A DNA stretch of 64,000 bases from Dokdonella_A ginsengisoli (GCF_042652785.1 NZ_JBHSHD010000006.1:310001-374000); one strand, 5' to 3'; shown: positions 1 through 8,737, numbered from the stretch's first letter. The notes: a model not told the origin generated them from the letters alone. Numbers and translations: made by a program.

Positions 1-726
1 CGCCTTGTTGAAGTCCTTGCCCAGGCACACGTCCTTGTCCGGACCGGTGCTGTGGCAGACCCAGGCCTCCTTGCCGTCGGCCAGGCGGTACGCGGCGAGC
101 CGGCCGCGCGCGCCGAACTCGTCGCCGCCCATGCCGGTGATGACCAGATCCTTGACGATCAGCGGAGCCGGCGTGGAGGTCTCGCCCTTCTTCGGCTCGG
201 CGTGCTTGACCTTCCACACCTCCTTGCCGGTCTTGGCGTCGAGCGCGATCAGCTGGCCGTCGAGCGTGTTGAACACGAGCTTGCCGTCGGCGTACGAGGC
301 GCCGCGGTTGACCGTGTCGCAACAGGCCACCGCGACCGCGTGCTCGTCCTGCTTGGGCGAGTACTTCCACAGCACGTGGTAGGCGTCGGGCTCGGACAGA
401 TCCAGCGCCCACACGTAGTTCGGGTAGCCGCTGACGTAGTACATCGTGTTGCCGATCACCAGCGGCTGGCCCTCGTGGCCGCGCGGGCCGCCGGTCGACA
501 TCGACCAGACCATCTCCAGGTCCTTGGCGTTGCTCTTGGTGATGTCGGCCAGCTTGCTGTGGCGCGTGCCGGCGTAGTCGCCGCTCGGCGTGCCCCAGCC
601 GTCCGGGTTCTGCGACATCTTCATGACTTCGTCGTTGGCCGTCGCGGCGCCTGCGACGAGCGCGGCCGCGACGGCCGCGCACAGCGCGAACGATCGCGGT
701 TGATACCCTGCGAAGAATCTACTCAT
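1..726 (-). CDS. PQQ-dependent alcohol dehydrogenase, 5' part (runs off window)
   Basis: The first 242 codons are present and the frame is still open at base 1. Residues 1-30 form a signal peptide ending in an Ala-rich stretch, so the enzyme is periplasmic. The body resembles methanol/alcohol quinoproteins: RGHEGQPLVIG, YPNYVWALDL, ALDAKTGKEVWK (a propeller tryptophan repeat), and adjacent Cys135-Cys136 in VACCDTVNRG, the vicinal disulfide typical of PQQ dehydrogenases. Family knowledge: these oxidise alcohols and pass electrons to a cytochrome c. The residue that separates calcium from lanthanide (XoxF) enzymes lies outside the window, so substrate and metal are open. A strong Shine-Dalgarno (AGGAGGGA) precedes the ATG at 726. 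A sigma-54-like promoter lies about 115 bases upstream. Confidence 0.85.
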   Translation of the reverse strand, partial: MSRFFAGYQPRSFALCAAVAAALVAGAATANDEVMKMSQNPDGWGTPSGDYAGTRHSKLADITKSNAKDLEMVWSMSTGGPRGHEGQPLVIGNTMYYVSGYPNYVWALDLSEPDAYHVLWKYSPKQDEHAVAVACCDTVNRGASYADGKLVFNTLDGQLIALDAKTGKEVWKVKHAEPKKGETSTPAPLIVKDLVITGMGGDEFGARGRLAAYRLADGKEAWVCHSTGPDKDVCLGKDFNKA

Positions 727-1032
727 ATCGGTGCTCCCTCCTGACGAACTGGCAAGTTTTTTTGAGGCGCTCGTGCGGCCGGATCTGTCGCAGAAGCCCG
801 ATCCCGCTGCCGGGCCGGTCCTGCGACGCACCGTTTTATCTGCAGCGCTCGTGCCAAAAGCGGCCGCCCAGGAGAAATTCACAAGGATCAATGCATTGCA
901 AATTGTTGCGCCGCAACGATTTTTTGCCACTGTGCCAAGCACGGAACAGTCGTCCGCGCGGCATTGCGCCGCGGCTGGCATAGCGCGGCCGGATCGGGGA
1001 GGAAACGCGGGAAGCGACGCGCCGCGGGCGCG
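727..1032. other. Intergenic leader between chorismatase and quinoprotein genes
   Basis: No credible gene is seen here. On the minus strand this 306-base stretch is the upstream region of the quinoprotein gene. It is less GC-rich than its surroundings around 835-930 and holds the sigma-54-like element described separately. Both flanking genes run leftward. Confidence 0.6.
841..856 (-). promoter_or_regulatory. Candidate sigma-54 (-24/-12) promoter for the quinoprotein gene
   Basis: On the minus strand the sequence reads TGGCACGAGCGCTGCA. It matches the RpoN consensus TGGCAC-N5-TTGCA except for one base, and the GG and GC pairs are separated by exactly ten bases. The -12 element is about 115 bases from the ATG at 726, leaving room for a leader. 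No activator-binding site was identified. It could be a chance match in GC-rich DNA. Confidence 0.35.
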
Positions 1033-2022
1033 TCAGGAGGCGGCGTGGTGCGAGCCGTCGATCTCGACCAGCAGTTCGCGGCGGCAGATGTCGCCGGCGA
1101 GCAGCAGCAGACCGCCCAGGCGCGGCACGCGCCGGCGCAGCGCGGCCTCGAGCACGGCCGCGTCGGCCGCGTCGCGCACGTACGCCTTCAGCAGGCTGCC
1201 CGCACCGAGCTGCGCATCGGGAACCGCCGCCTGGCGCAGCAGGCTGTCGAGATTGGCCAGCGTCTCCTCGATCTGCGCGTCCAGATCGTCCTCGTGCCGC
1301 GAGGCGTGACCGACCACGGCGGCGGTGCCGGAGATCAGCAGCTGCGCGGCCGAGGTGCGCATGCCGCGCGCGAAGGTCGGTGCGGTCGGGCCGTACTGGC
1401 GCGGGTAGCGCCAGGCGCTGACCTGGCGCGGGTTCTCGATCGCAGCGCCCGCGTTGCGCGCGGCCAGGCCGTAGACCTGCAGCACGCGCACGCCGTCCTG
1501 GCGGCCGATCGCGGTCGCGGCCGGATAGCGCGTGCCCGCCGCCGCGCGCATGCCCTGCGCGCGGCCGTCGCAGAACCGCCGGTAGCGCTCCTCGTCGCCG
1601 TCGCCGAGGTTGATCGCGTCGAGGTAGTTCCACAGTCGCAGCAGATGTGGCGTCGAGCCGCCGGAGACGAAGGCGGTCAGCGTGTGATAGGCATACTGCG
1701 CGGCGGCGACGATGCCGCCGTGCGCCGCCTCGTCGGCCTCGATCGCGAAGAACAGGTGCTCGCCGTCGCTGCTCCAGCGCAGGTCGCCGTCGCGGCCGCT
1801 GTGCACCGGCGCGACGCCGCGCCAGACCTCCAGCGCGGACGCCTGCACCGGCTCCAGCCCGACCCGCAGCACGCGCGGATCGGACGGCAGCGCGGCGGAC
1901 GCGCCGAAGCCGATCACGGCCAGCACGTCGGGCTGTTGCAGCAGGAGTTCCGCCGGTGCCTGCTCGTAGCCGAACCGCACCAGCGCGTCGGGTTCGGTCA
2001 TCGGCATCGACATGCGGTTCAC
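1033..2022 (-). CDS. xanB2: Chorismatase, 3-/4-hydroxybenzoate synthase (XanB2-like)
   Basis: 329 residues, the usual length of the FkbO/Hyg5/XanB2 chorismatase family. Recognisable stretches are VLAVIGFGA near the N-terminus, the central LLRLWNYLDAIN, and SAWRYPRQYGPTAPTFARG, followed by LLISGTAAVVGHASRH in the C-terminal half. Family knowledge: XanB2 cleaves chorismate to pyruvate and 3- or 4-hydroxybenzoate, which supply the aryl head of xanthomonadin and ubiquinone. It is divergent from the aryl-polyene operon starting at 2098, with 75 bases between them, which fits a role as starter supplier. Methionines at residues 4, 6 and 8 are alternative starts. Confidence 0.88.
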   Translation of the reverse strand: MNRMSMPMTEPDALVRFGYEQAPAELLLQQPDVLAVIGFGASAALPSDPRVLRVGLEPVQASALEVWRGVAPVHSGRDGDLRWSSDGEHLFFAIEADEAAHGGIVAAAQYAYHTLTAFVSGGSTPHLLRLWNYLDAINLGDGDEERYRRFCDGRAQGMRAAAGTRYPAATAIGRQDGVRVLQVYGLAARNAGAAIENPRQVSAWRYPRQYGPTAPTFARGMRTSAAQLLISGTAAVVGHASRHEDDLDAQIEETLANLDSLLRQAAVPDAQLGAGSLLKAYVRDAADAAVLEAALRRRVPRLGGLLLLAGDICRRELLVEIDGSHHAAS

Positions 2023-2097
2023 GGCATTGCGGCGGGACGGAAGGCGCGGGGCGCGGATGATACACTACCGGGCTATCTTTCCGCCCGAACCCGCCGC

Positions 2098-2382
2098 ATG
2101 AACACCAAAGCCAGCGTCGCGCAGACGCCAGCCGAACACGAGCTCGCGCAGCTGCTCACCGAAAGCCTCAACATCGACTGGGTCAAGCCCGACGAGATCG
2201 ATCCGGACGCCGCGCTGTTCGGCAGCGACCTCGGCCTCGACTCGATCGACGCGCTCGAGCTGGCGCTGGCCGTGTCCAAGCGCTACGGCTTCCAGCTGCG
2301 CTCGGACAATCCGGACAACCGGCGCATCTTCGGCAGCCTGCGCGCATTGTCGGCGCACATCCAGGAACACCGCGCGAGCTAG
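2098..2382 (+). CDS. Acyl carrier protein of the aryl-polyene pathway
   Basis: 94-residue acidic ACP with the 4'-phosphopantetheine attachment motif LGLDSIDALE; the modified serine is Ser49. The N-terminal extension of about 12 residues before the first helix is common in APE-type ACPs. It opens a run of genes with overlapping or nearly touching ends (2098-7400), suggesting one operon that builds and exports an aryl polyene. Only one ACP is found in the window, although APE clusters often carry two. It is divergent from the chorismatase gene. Confidence 0.9.
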   Translation: MNTKASVAQTPAEHELAQLLTESLNIDWVKPDEIDPDAALFGSDLGLDSIDALELALAVSKRYGFQLRSDNPDNRRIFGSLRALSAHIQEHRAS

Positions 2383-2383
2383 C

Positions 2384-3226
2384 GTGCGCGACGGGGACGG
2401 GCGGGCGCGCACCGGCCGCCTTCTGCGCGACAATGGCCGCGCCGGTCCGCGTACCGCCGCCGAACCCGACCCGCCCGCCGCTCCCGTGTCCGCCGCTCCG
2501 CCATCGACCGTTCCGCCCGGGTCGCGCTCGCGACTCGTCGTCGGCCTGCTGGCCGCGTACGGCGTGCTGCTGGTCGCCGCCATCGCCAGCGGCAACGCCT
2601 GGCTCGACCTGCTCGCCGCCTTCGCCCTGGTGACCCTTCTGTTGTCGCCGGGCCTGCGTCGCGGCAGTGCGTTCGCCTGGGGGCTGTGGCTGCTGGTCGG
2701 CGCTGCGCTCGTCGCGCTGGCCGCGTTCGGCCACGGCCGCCTCGCGCTGGACCTGATGCCGATCTTCGTCAACCTGGCGCTGTGCACGCTGTTCGCGCGC
2801 ACGCTCGCGCGCGGACGCGAGCCGCTGATCGCGAGCGTGATCGCCGCGCTGGAAGGGCGCGAGCGGCTCGCGCTGCCGCGCGTGGCCGGCTACGCGCGCG
2901 GGCTGACCCTGGCCTGGGCCGTGCTGTTCGGCGCGCAGGCGGCGCTGCTGGCCTGGCTGGTCGCGTGCGCGGTGCCGGCGGGCGCGCTGGCCGCGTTCGG
3001 GCTGCCGTCGTCGTTTCCGCTGCACGGCGACGCCTGGCGCTGGTACCTGCACCTGGGCAGCTACGCGCTGGTGCTGGTCTTCCTGGTCGGTGAATACGCG
3101 TTCCGGCGCTGGCGGTTGCGGCACATCCCGCACGCCTCGCTGCCGCGCTTCGTCGGCCGCCTGGTGCGGCGCTGGCCGCGCCTGGTGCGCGGTTTCGCCG
3201 ACGATGCGGCAAGGGCCGCGCGATGA
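2384..3226 (+). CDS. Inner-membrane protein of aryl-polyene cluster (COG4648-like)
   Basis: Hydrophobic protein with about five or six membrane segments and no catalytic motif I recognise. Among them are LLAAYGVLLVAAIASG, LWLLVGAALVALAAF and LVLVFLVGEYAFRRWRL. Such COG4648-type proteins sit between the ACP and dehydratase genes in APE clusters; their biochemical role is unknown. The start is uncertain. GTG at 2384 begins one base after the ACP stop but gives a Pro/Arg-rich leader. GTG at 2486 gives about 246 residues starting just before the first membrane helix and looks more natural. The stop overlaps the next ATG in an ATGA. Confidence 0.7.
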   Translation: MRDGDGRARTGRLLRDNGRAGPRTAAEPDPPAAPVSAAPPSTVPPGSRSRLVVGLLAAYGVLLVAAIASGNAWLDLLAAFALVTLLLSPGLRRGSAFAWGLWLLVGAALVALAAFGHGRLALDLMPIFVNLALCTLFARTLARGREPLIASVIAALEGRERLALPRVAGYARGLTLAWAVLFGAQAALLAWLVACAVPAGALAAFGLPSSFPLHGDAWRWYLHLGSYALVLVFLVGEYAFRRWRLRHIPHASLPRFVGRLVRRWPRLVRGFADDAARAAR

Positions 3227-3519
3227 GCGACGCCGAGGCGACCGAACGCTTCCGCATCGAGCCGGAACATCCGAGCCTGCCCGGACATTTCCCGGGTGCG
3301 CCGGTCGTCGCCGGCGTGCTGCTGCTCGACCGCATCGCCGCCTCGCTCGAACGCGCCGGCGCGGGCCGCTTCGCGCGCCTGGGCGTGGTCAAGTTCGCAT
3401 CGCCCCTGCTGCCGGGCCAGGAAGCGCAGCTGAGCTGGAAACGTCACGGTACGCGCGTACGCTTTCGCATCGAGCGCGACGGATCGACGATACTGTCGGG
3501 CGAAGGGGAGCTCGCATGA
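3223..3519 (+). CDS. 3-hydroxyacyl-ACP dehydratase, hotdog fold (ApeI-like)
   Basis: 98-residue single hotdog domain with the FabA/FabZ-type active-site loop LPGHFPGAPVVAGVLLLD; the His in GHFPG is the expected catalytic residue. It should remove water from 3-hydroxyacyl-ACP to make the conjugated double bonds of the polyene. It overlaps its upstream neighbour by four bases and its downstream neighbour by four bases (both ATGA), so translation is probably coupled. Assignment to APE rather than general fatty acid synthesis rests on context. Confidence 0.85.
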   Translation: MSDAEATERFRIEPEHPSLPGHFPGAPVVAGVLLLDRIAASLERAGAGRFARLGVVKFASPLLPGQEAQLSWKRHGTRVRFRIERDGSTILSGEGELA

Positions 3520-4484
3520 CCGAACACTGGACGGCCCGCAGGGAAGGCGGCGGCCGCTTCGCCATCTGGCTGCTGCGCACGATCGCGCTGAACCTCGGCC
3601 GCGGCGTGGCGCGGATCTGCCTGTATCCGATCACGCTGTACTTCTATATCCGCCGGCCGTACGAGCGGCGCGTGTCGTACCAGTTCCTGGAACGCGCGTT
3701 CGGCCGTCCGGCGAGCGCGTGGCAGGTGCTGCGCCACATCCACCGTTTCGCCGGAACGATCCTCGATCGCGTGTTCCTGCTCGCGCAGCGCTTCAAGGCG
3801 TTCGACGTGCGCGTCGAGGGCCTGGACGCGCTGACCTCGCGCCTGCAGCCGGGGCGCGGCGTGCTGCTGCTCGGCGCGCACGTGGGCAGCTTCGAGGTGT
3901 TGCGCGTGCTGGCGCGCAGGGACGACGCACCGCCGGTGCGCGTGGTGCTCGATACGCAGAAGACGCCGGCGCTGACCGAGCTGCTGCACGCGCTCGATCC
4001 GGAGATGGCGCGCAACGTCATCGACGCCTCGCGGCCGAGCACCGACATCGTGCTCGCCATGCACGAGGCCGTGCAGTCCGGCGCGCTGGTGACCCTGCTC
4101 GCCGACCGCGCGCGCGAGCACGAGTCCACCGTCGCCGTCGACTTCATGGGCGCGCCGGCGGCGCTGCCGGCCGCGCCGTTCCTGATCGGCTCGCTGCTGA
4201 AGGTGCCGGTGGTGCTGTGCCTGGGCCTGTACCGCGGCGGCAACCGCTACGATCTGCACTTCGAGGCGTTCGCGGACCGCCTCGACCTGCCGCGCCGCGC
4301 GCGCGCGGCCGAGCTGCAGGCGGTCGCGCAGCGCTACGCCGACCGGCTCGAGCACTACGTCAGGCGCGATCCCTACAACTGGTTCAACTGGCATGATTTC
4401 TGGAATCCCGAAGAACTGCGCAGCGGCGCTCGCGATCGCCGTGACGACGTCGACGCCGCTGCCGTCCCGCGCGGCGCCGCCTGA
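3516..4484 (+). CDS. Lysophospholipid-type acyltransferase (LpxL/HtrB superfamily)
   Basis: 322 residues from the ATG at 3516, which overlaps the dehydratase stop. The acyltransferase signature H-x4-E is visible in LLLGAHVGSFEVLR, followed by the conserved FMGAPAALPAAPFLIG block. A hydrophobic helix near residues 17-45 suggests association with the inner membrane. Family knowledge: LpxL-like enzymes move acyl chains from ACP to lipids. In APE loci such a gene is thought to join the aryl polyene to its lipid anchor; the substrate here is inferred from context. The C-terminus (after about residue 290) is Arg/Asp-rich and overlaps the next gene by 92 bases. Confidence 0.8.
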   Translation: MTEHWTARREGGGRFAIWLLRTIALNLGRGVARICLYPITLYFYIRRPYERRVSYQFLERAFGRPASAWQVLRHIHRFAGTILDRVFLLAQRFKAFDVRVEGLDALTSRLQPGRGVLLLGAHVGSFEVLRVLARRDDAPPVRVVLDTQKTPALTELLHALDPEMARNVIDASRPSTDIVLAMHEAVQSGALVTLLADRAREHESTVAVDFMGAPAALPAAPFLIGSLLKVPVVLCLGLYRGGNRYDLHFEAFADRLDLPRRARAAELQAVAQRYADRLEHYVRRDPYNWFNWHDFWNPEELRSGARDRRDDVDAAAVPRGAA

Positions 4485-5064
4485 GGCGGGTCCCGACGCG
4501 GCCGCGATCGTCGCCGGCCTCAAGCGCGAGACGCCGGCGCGCACCGCCTACACCGAGGTGCGCTACTCGGGAATGCTCGACCGCCCGCTGATCCTGCGCG
4601 GCGAGCTGGAATACCTCGGCGCCGGCCGGCTCGGCAAGCGCGTCGAGCAGCCCTATCGCGAGCAGACCACGATCGCCGACGGCAGCGCGACGATCCGGCG
4701 CGGCGAACGCGAGCCGCGCACGTTCGCGCTCGGCCAGGCGCCGGAACTGGAAGGCTTCCTGCGCGGCTTCACCGCCCTGCTCGGCGGCGACGCGCAGACG
4801 CTGCAACACGACTTCACGCTCACCGCCAGCGGCAGTGCGGCGAACTGGCAGCTGCAGCTCAAGCCGCGCGACGCGCGCCTGGCGCGGCGCGTGCGCGCGA
4901 TCGAGGTGGACGGCGCGAACGGCACGCCGCGCTGCTTCCGCACGCACGAGGGCGACGGCGACCTGGCGATCCTGCTCGTCGACACGCTCGCCGCGACGAA
5001 GCTGACCACGCGCCCGGCGAAGTCCGAACTCGACTTGCTGTGCCGCGGCGCGCCGGCGCGATGA
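4393..5064 (+). CDS. LolA-like periplasmic carrier protein
   Basis: 223 residues. The first 28 or so look like a signal peptide (Lys, then Ala/Val-rich, ending SRAAPP). The rest resembles LolA-type half-barrel carriers found in APE loci (RPLILRGELEYLGAGRLGKR, QLQLKPRDARLARRVRAIEVDG). Inferred role: shuttling the lipidic product across the periplasm with the MMPL exporter encoded next. The ATG at 4393 gives an unusual 92-base overlap with the acyltransferase gene. A GTG at 4441 would shorten the overlap to 44 bases but destroy the signal peptide, so 4393 is preferred. The stop overlaps the exporter ATG. Confidence 0.72.
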   Translation: MISGIPKNCAAALAIAVTTSTPLPSRAAPPEAGPDAAAIVAGLKRETPARTAYTEVRYSGMLDRPLILRGELEYLGAGRLGKRVEQPYREQTTIADGSATIRRGEREPRTFALGQAPELEGFLRGFTALLGGDAQTLQHDFTLTASGSAANWQLQLKPRDARLARRVRAIEVDGANGTPRCFRTHEGDGDLAILLVDTLAATKLTTRPAKSELDLLCRGAPAR

Positions 5065-7400
5065 CTTCCGCCGGCGCGGCGACCACGCGCGCGGCGACGC
5101 GGTGGATCCTGCTCGTGGCGTGGCTGCTCGCGCTCGCCGCGCTCGGCGCGTTCGCGATCCATCGCCTGCGCATCGGCACCGACCTGCGCAGCTTCATGCC
5201 GCCGCCGCAGACGCCGGAACAGAAGCTGCTGATGGAGCAGGTCGGCGAAGGACCGGGCTCGCGCCTGCTGCTGCTGGCGATCGGCGGCGCGCCGGAAGCG
5301 CACCTGGCCGAACTCAGCCGCGGCCTCGTCGACGCGCTACGCGCGGATTCGTCCCATTTCGAGCAGGCGTTCAACGGCGCCTTCGATCCGTCCGCGCTCG
5401 ACGATGCGCTGCTGCCGTACCGCTACCTGCTGTCGCCCACGCTGGATGCGCACGCGCTGGACGCGGACTACCTCGCCGAGCAGCTGCAGCAGCGCGTCGA
5501 GGAACTGGCCTCGCCGGCGGCGGCCCTGCTCAAGCCGCTGCTGCCGCGCGATCCGACCCTGGAAACGCTCGCGCTGGCCGAACGCTGGTCGCCGCCGAAG
5601 GCGCCGGCGGTGCGCGACGGCGTCTGGTTTTCTTCCACCGGTCAAGCGCTGCTGCTGGCGCAGACGCGCGCGGCCGGCTTCGATCCGGCCGCGCAGGGCG
5701 CCGCGCTCGACGCGCTGCAGGCCGCGTTTGCGGCATTGCCCGGGCGTGGCGCGGCGACCTTGACGATCAGCGGCCCGGGCTATTTCACGGTGCTGATCAA
5801 CGCCAGGACGCGCGCCGAGGCCGACCGGCTCGGCGCGATCAGCACGATCGGATTCGTGGTGCTGCTGCTGTTCGCCTACCGCAGCCTGGCCACGCTGCTG
5901 CTCGCCGCGCTGCCGGTCCTCAGCGGCGGGCTGGCCGGCATCGCCGCGCTGGCGCTGGGCTTCGGGCAGGCGCACGGCATCACGCTCGCGTTCGGCTTCA
6001 CCCTGCTCGGCGTGGCGCAGGAATACCCGATCCGCCTGCTCAGCCACCGTCGTTCCGGCGAGGACGCCGTCGCCAGCGCGCGCGCGCTGTGGCCGCTGCT
6101 GGCGACCGCGATCGTCTCGGCGGCGATCGCGTATCTGGCGTTCTTCGCTTCCGGCGTCACCGGCCTGCAGCAGCTGGCGGTGTTCACTATCGCCGGCCTG
6201 CTCGTCGCCGGGCTGAGCACGCGCTACCTGCTGCCGCGCGTGCTGCCGGCGGGTTTCCGCGACGTGGCCGATTCGCCGGCGATGGCGGCGGCCGCGCGCT
6301 GGCTCGATCGCGTGCCGCGGCCGCGCTGGCTGCCGTGGGCGCTGCTGCTCGTCGCGGCGGCCGTGCTGTGGCGCGCGCCGGGCCCGCTGTGGCAGAACGA
6401 TCTGGCCGCGCTGACGCCGGTGCCGCAGGACCTGCTGCTGCGCGACGCGGCGCTGCGCGGCGAACTCGGCGCGCCGGACGTGCGCTACCTGCTGGTGCTG
6501 CGCGCGCCGGACGCCGACGGCGTGCTCGCGCTGTCGGAGACGCTCGAACCGCGCTTCGACGAACTTGCGCGGCGCGGCGCGCTCGACGCCGCCGAGCTGC
6601 CGAGCCGCTACCTGCCGCCCATCGCGACGCAGCGCGCGCGCCAGGCGAAGCTGCCCGACCGCGCCGCGCTCGAGGCGGCGCTCGGCATGGCGCAGGCGGA
6701 GCTGCCGTTCCGTGCCGACCTGTTCGCGCCGTTCCTCGACGACGTCGAGCGCGCGCGCACGCTGCCGCCGCTGCACGCCGAGCGCTTCGCGCAGTCGCCG
6801 TTCGGCGCCCGGCTCGCCTCGATGCTGGTGCAGCGCGAGGACGCCTGGCTGGGCCTGGCGACGCTGTCGGGCGTGCACGATGCCGCCGCGGTGGCCGCGC
6901 TGGCCGAATCGACTGCAGGGCGCGCGCACCTGCTCGACCTGAAAGCGGCGTCCGAATCGCTGGTCGCCGCCTACCGCGAACGCATCCTCGCCGCGCTGGC
7001 GCTGGCGCTCGGTCTGCTCGCGGTGACCGTGGTGATCGCGCTGCGCAGTGTCGCGCGCGCCTGGCACGTACTGGCACCGATGTCGCTGGCGACGGTGCTG
7101 GTGTTCGTGGTCGAGCGCGCGGCGGGCATCTCGCTGTCGCTGTTCCACCTCGTCGCGCTGACGCTCGCCGCCGGCCTCGGCCTGCACTACGCGCTGTTCT
7201 TCGAGCGTCCGGTGGCGGATGCGGCCGAAGCGCGCCGCACCCTGCACGCGACCCTGGTCTGCGTGATCTCGGCCCTGCTGGTGTTCGGCCTGCAGGCGTG
7301 GTCTTCGCTGCCGGTGCTGCGCGCGATCGGGCTCACCGTCGCGCTCGGCGTCGGTTTCCACTTCTGCCTGTCGGTGCTGATGGCGCGCTCGCCGCGCTGA
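5061..7400 (+). CDS. MMPL/RND-family exporter of the aryl-polyene operon
   Basis: 779 residues from ATG 5061 (ATGA overlap with the previous stop). Two matching halves are visible. Each has one N-terminal helix, a large soluble periplasmic domain and five clustered helices (for example GAISTIGFVVLLLFAYRSLATLLLAALPVLSGG, residues about 255-290, and ILAALALALGLLAVTVVIALRS in the second half). This is the COG4258 predicted-exporter architecture found in APE clusters. It probably lifts the polyene lipid out of the inner membrane toward the LolA-like carrier. It is the last gene of the operon; a stable hairpin repeat follows at 7443. Confidence 0.85.
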   Translation: MTSAGAATTRAATRWILLVAWLLALAALGAFAIHRLRIGTDLRSFMPPPQTPEQKLLMEQVGEGPGSRLLLLAIGGAPEAHLAELSRGLVDALRADSSHFEQAFNGAFDPSALDDALLPYRYLLSPTLDAHALDADYLAEQLQQRVEELASPAAALLKPLLPRDPTLETLALAERWSPPKAPAVRDGVWFSSTGQALLLAQTRAAGFDPAAQGAALDALQAAFAALPGRGAATLTISGPGYFTVLINARTRAEADRLGAISTIGFVVLLLFAYRSLATLLLAALPVLSGGLAGIAALALGFGQAHGITLAFGFTLLGVAQEYPIRLLSHRRSGEDAVASARALWPLLATAIVSAAIAYLAFFASGVTGLQQLAVFTIAGLLVAGLSTRYLLPRVLPAGFRDVADSPAMAAAARWLDRVPRPRWLPWALLLVAAAVLWRAPGPLWQNDLAALTPVPQDLLLRDAALRGELGAPDVRYLLVLRAPDADGVLALSETLEPRFDELARRGALDAAELPSRYLPPIATQRARQAKLPDRAALEAALGMAQAELPFRADLFAPFLDDVERARTLPPLHAERFAQSPFGARLASMLVQREDAWLGLATLSGVHDAAAVAALAESTAGRAHLLDLKAASESLVAAYRERILAALALALGLLAVTVVIALRSVARAWHVLAPMSLATVLVFVVERAAGISLSLFHLVALTLAAGLGLHYALFFERPVADAAEARRTLHATLVCVISALLVFGLQAWSSLPVLRAIGLTVALGVGFHFCLSVLMARSPR

Positions 7401-7442
7401 CGCTTTCGATTCGGGCCGTCGCGCGGAAAGCCTGCGACTTCA

Positions 7443-7464
7443 CCTCTCCCGCTTGCGGGAGAGG
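7443..7464. repeat. Palindromic intergenic hairpin between convergent genes
   Basis: A perfect 10-bp inverted repeat, CCTCTCCCGC and GCGGGAGAGG with a TT loop, is followed by a GC palindrome and GGTGAGGGGA to 7490. This motif is a familiar intergenic element in high-GC proteobacteria. It sits between the exporter end (7400) and the convergent HAF-protein end (7505), where it could stop transcription in both directions although it has no T-tract. Confidence 0.6.
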
Positions 7465-7504
7465 TCGCGCCGCCGGCGCGGGTGAGGGGAGCGGACCGAA
7501 GTCT

Positions 7505-8623
7505 CTAGCCGTCGAAGCCGTCGGCGAAGATCGCGTCGGACTGGATCGGCGTCAGCACGAAGCCGGCGAGGTTGTCGTCCGCGTCGCGGCCGAAGCCGAC
7601 GATGACGCCGTGCGCATTGATCGCGGCGGCGCTGTGCAGGCTCACGAATGGGCCCGGATCGTCGACCACCTCGAGCAGGTCGTACACGGTGTCGTCGCGA
7701 TGGACCCAGATCTTCAGCCCCGGCACGCAGCCGCTGGCCGAGCCGATGCCGGCGCTGCCGACGATGACGCCTTCGGCGTTGATCGCCGACGCGCAGCCGC
7801 TCTCCTGGTCCAGCACTGCGCCGGGAATCTCGGTGTAGGAACCGTTCTCGTCGAACACGACCGGCACCAGCACCGGCGCCTCGGCGGCGAGGCCGACGCC
7901 GACCACGGTGCCGGCGTCGTTGAGCGCGGTGGCGACGGTTGGGTAGGTCTCGCTCATCGAGCCCAGCGAGAGCACCGCCGGCGTGCCGACCTGGCCGCCG
8001 GTGGCGTGGACGGTCGAGGAATGCACGTTCCAGTGCCCGACCAGCTTGCCGGAGGCGTTCACCGCCGCCCACTGCGCCTGCTGGAACTCGACGTCCGGGT
8101 CCTGCACGCCGTAGTCGACCAGGCCGCCGTCCGCGGTCCAGACGAAGGCGCGGCTCTGCGCCGGCAGGCCGAAGGCGCCGACCACGACGCCGGCGTCGTT
8201 GATGTCGGCCGGCGAGACGTTCACGTCCGCCTCGTCGTGCAGCGGGGTGGACTGCTGCGGCGTCGCCGCGTTCCACAGCAGGCCGGCGACCGGGTTCACG
8301 TAGTCGAGGAACGAGCCGACGATCTGGCCGGAATTGTTGATCGCGTAGGCGTAGACGTCGCCCTGGCCCGGCACGCCGAGCGGATGGGCCGTGCCGTCGG
8401 CGTCCCACACCACGGCACGCGCGTTGAACTCGGCGTCCATGTAGTTGCCGACGACCTGGCCGGCGTCGTTGACGTCGGTGGCCTGGGTGCCGCCGCCGTC
8501 CGGCACGGTCAGTACGCTCAGGTGATACAGCGGCGTGCCGGCGCCGGCCTCGGCGCAGAACAGCACGGCGGCGAGGGCGGACGGAAGCAGGCGCGGCGGG
8601 ATTCGGGGCGGAAGGAGGGTCAT
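7505..8623 (-). CDS. Secreted HAF-repeat protein with IFADGFD C-terminus
   Basis: 372 residues with a signal peptide (LLPSALAAVLFCAEAGAG). Seven repeats of roughly 45 residues share a core of the form (I/L/V)N-(D/N/A)-(A/S/E/H)G-x-(V/I/L)VG, for example INNSGQIVGSF, LNDAGTVVGVG and INAHGVIVGFG. This matches extracellular HAF-type repeat proteins, presumably beta-propeller or solenoid folds. No catalytic motif is seen and the function is unknown. The last residues, SDAIFADGFDG, match a tail found on other secreted proteins in this window. It lies 114 bases downstream of the CadC-like regulator on the same strand, which may control it. Confidence 0.75.
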   Translation of the reverse strand: MTLLPPRIPPRLLPSALAAVLFCAEAGAGTPLYHLSVLTVPDGGGTQATDVNDAGQVVGNYMDAEFNARAVVWDADGTAHPLGVPGQGDVYAYAINNSGQIVGSFLDYVNPVAGLLWNAATPQQSTPLHDEADVNVSPADINDAGVVVGAFGLPAQSRAFVWTADGGLVDYGVQDPDVEFQQAQWAAVNASGKLVGHWNVHSSTVHATGGQVGTPAVLSLGSMSETYPTVATALNDAGTVVGVGLAAEAPVLVPVVFDENGSYTEIPGAVLDQESGCASAINAEGVIVGSAGIGSASGCVPGLKIWVHRDDTVYDLLEVVDDPGPFVSLHSAAAINAHGVIVGFGRDADDNLAGFVLTPIQSDAIFADGFDG

Positions 8624-8737
8624 CGGCGGTCTCGTGCAGCGGAGCGGTGTGCTCGCGAAGGGCCGAAAGTCGGCGAATGCATCGCGATCCGCATGTAAAA
8701 AGCGTGTATCGGGCGTGTAGGAAGCGCGCTCCGCGGC

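Noticed and set aside
5102..8698. A 1,198-codon open frame on the plus strand overlapping the exporter and HAF genes
   Set aside because: It is a shadow frame of GC-rich genes: Arg/Ala/Pro-rich with no domains, while the exporter in another frame has complete family features.
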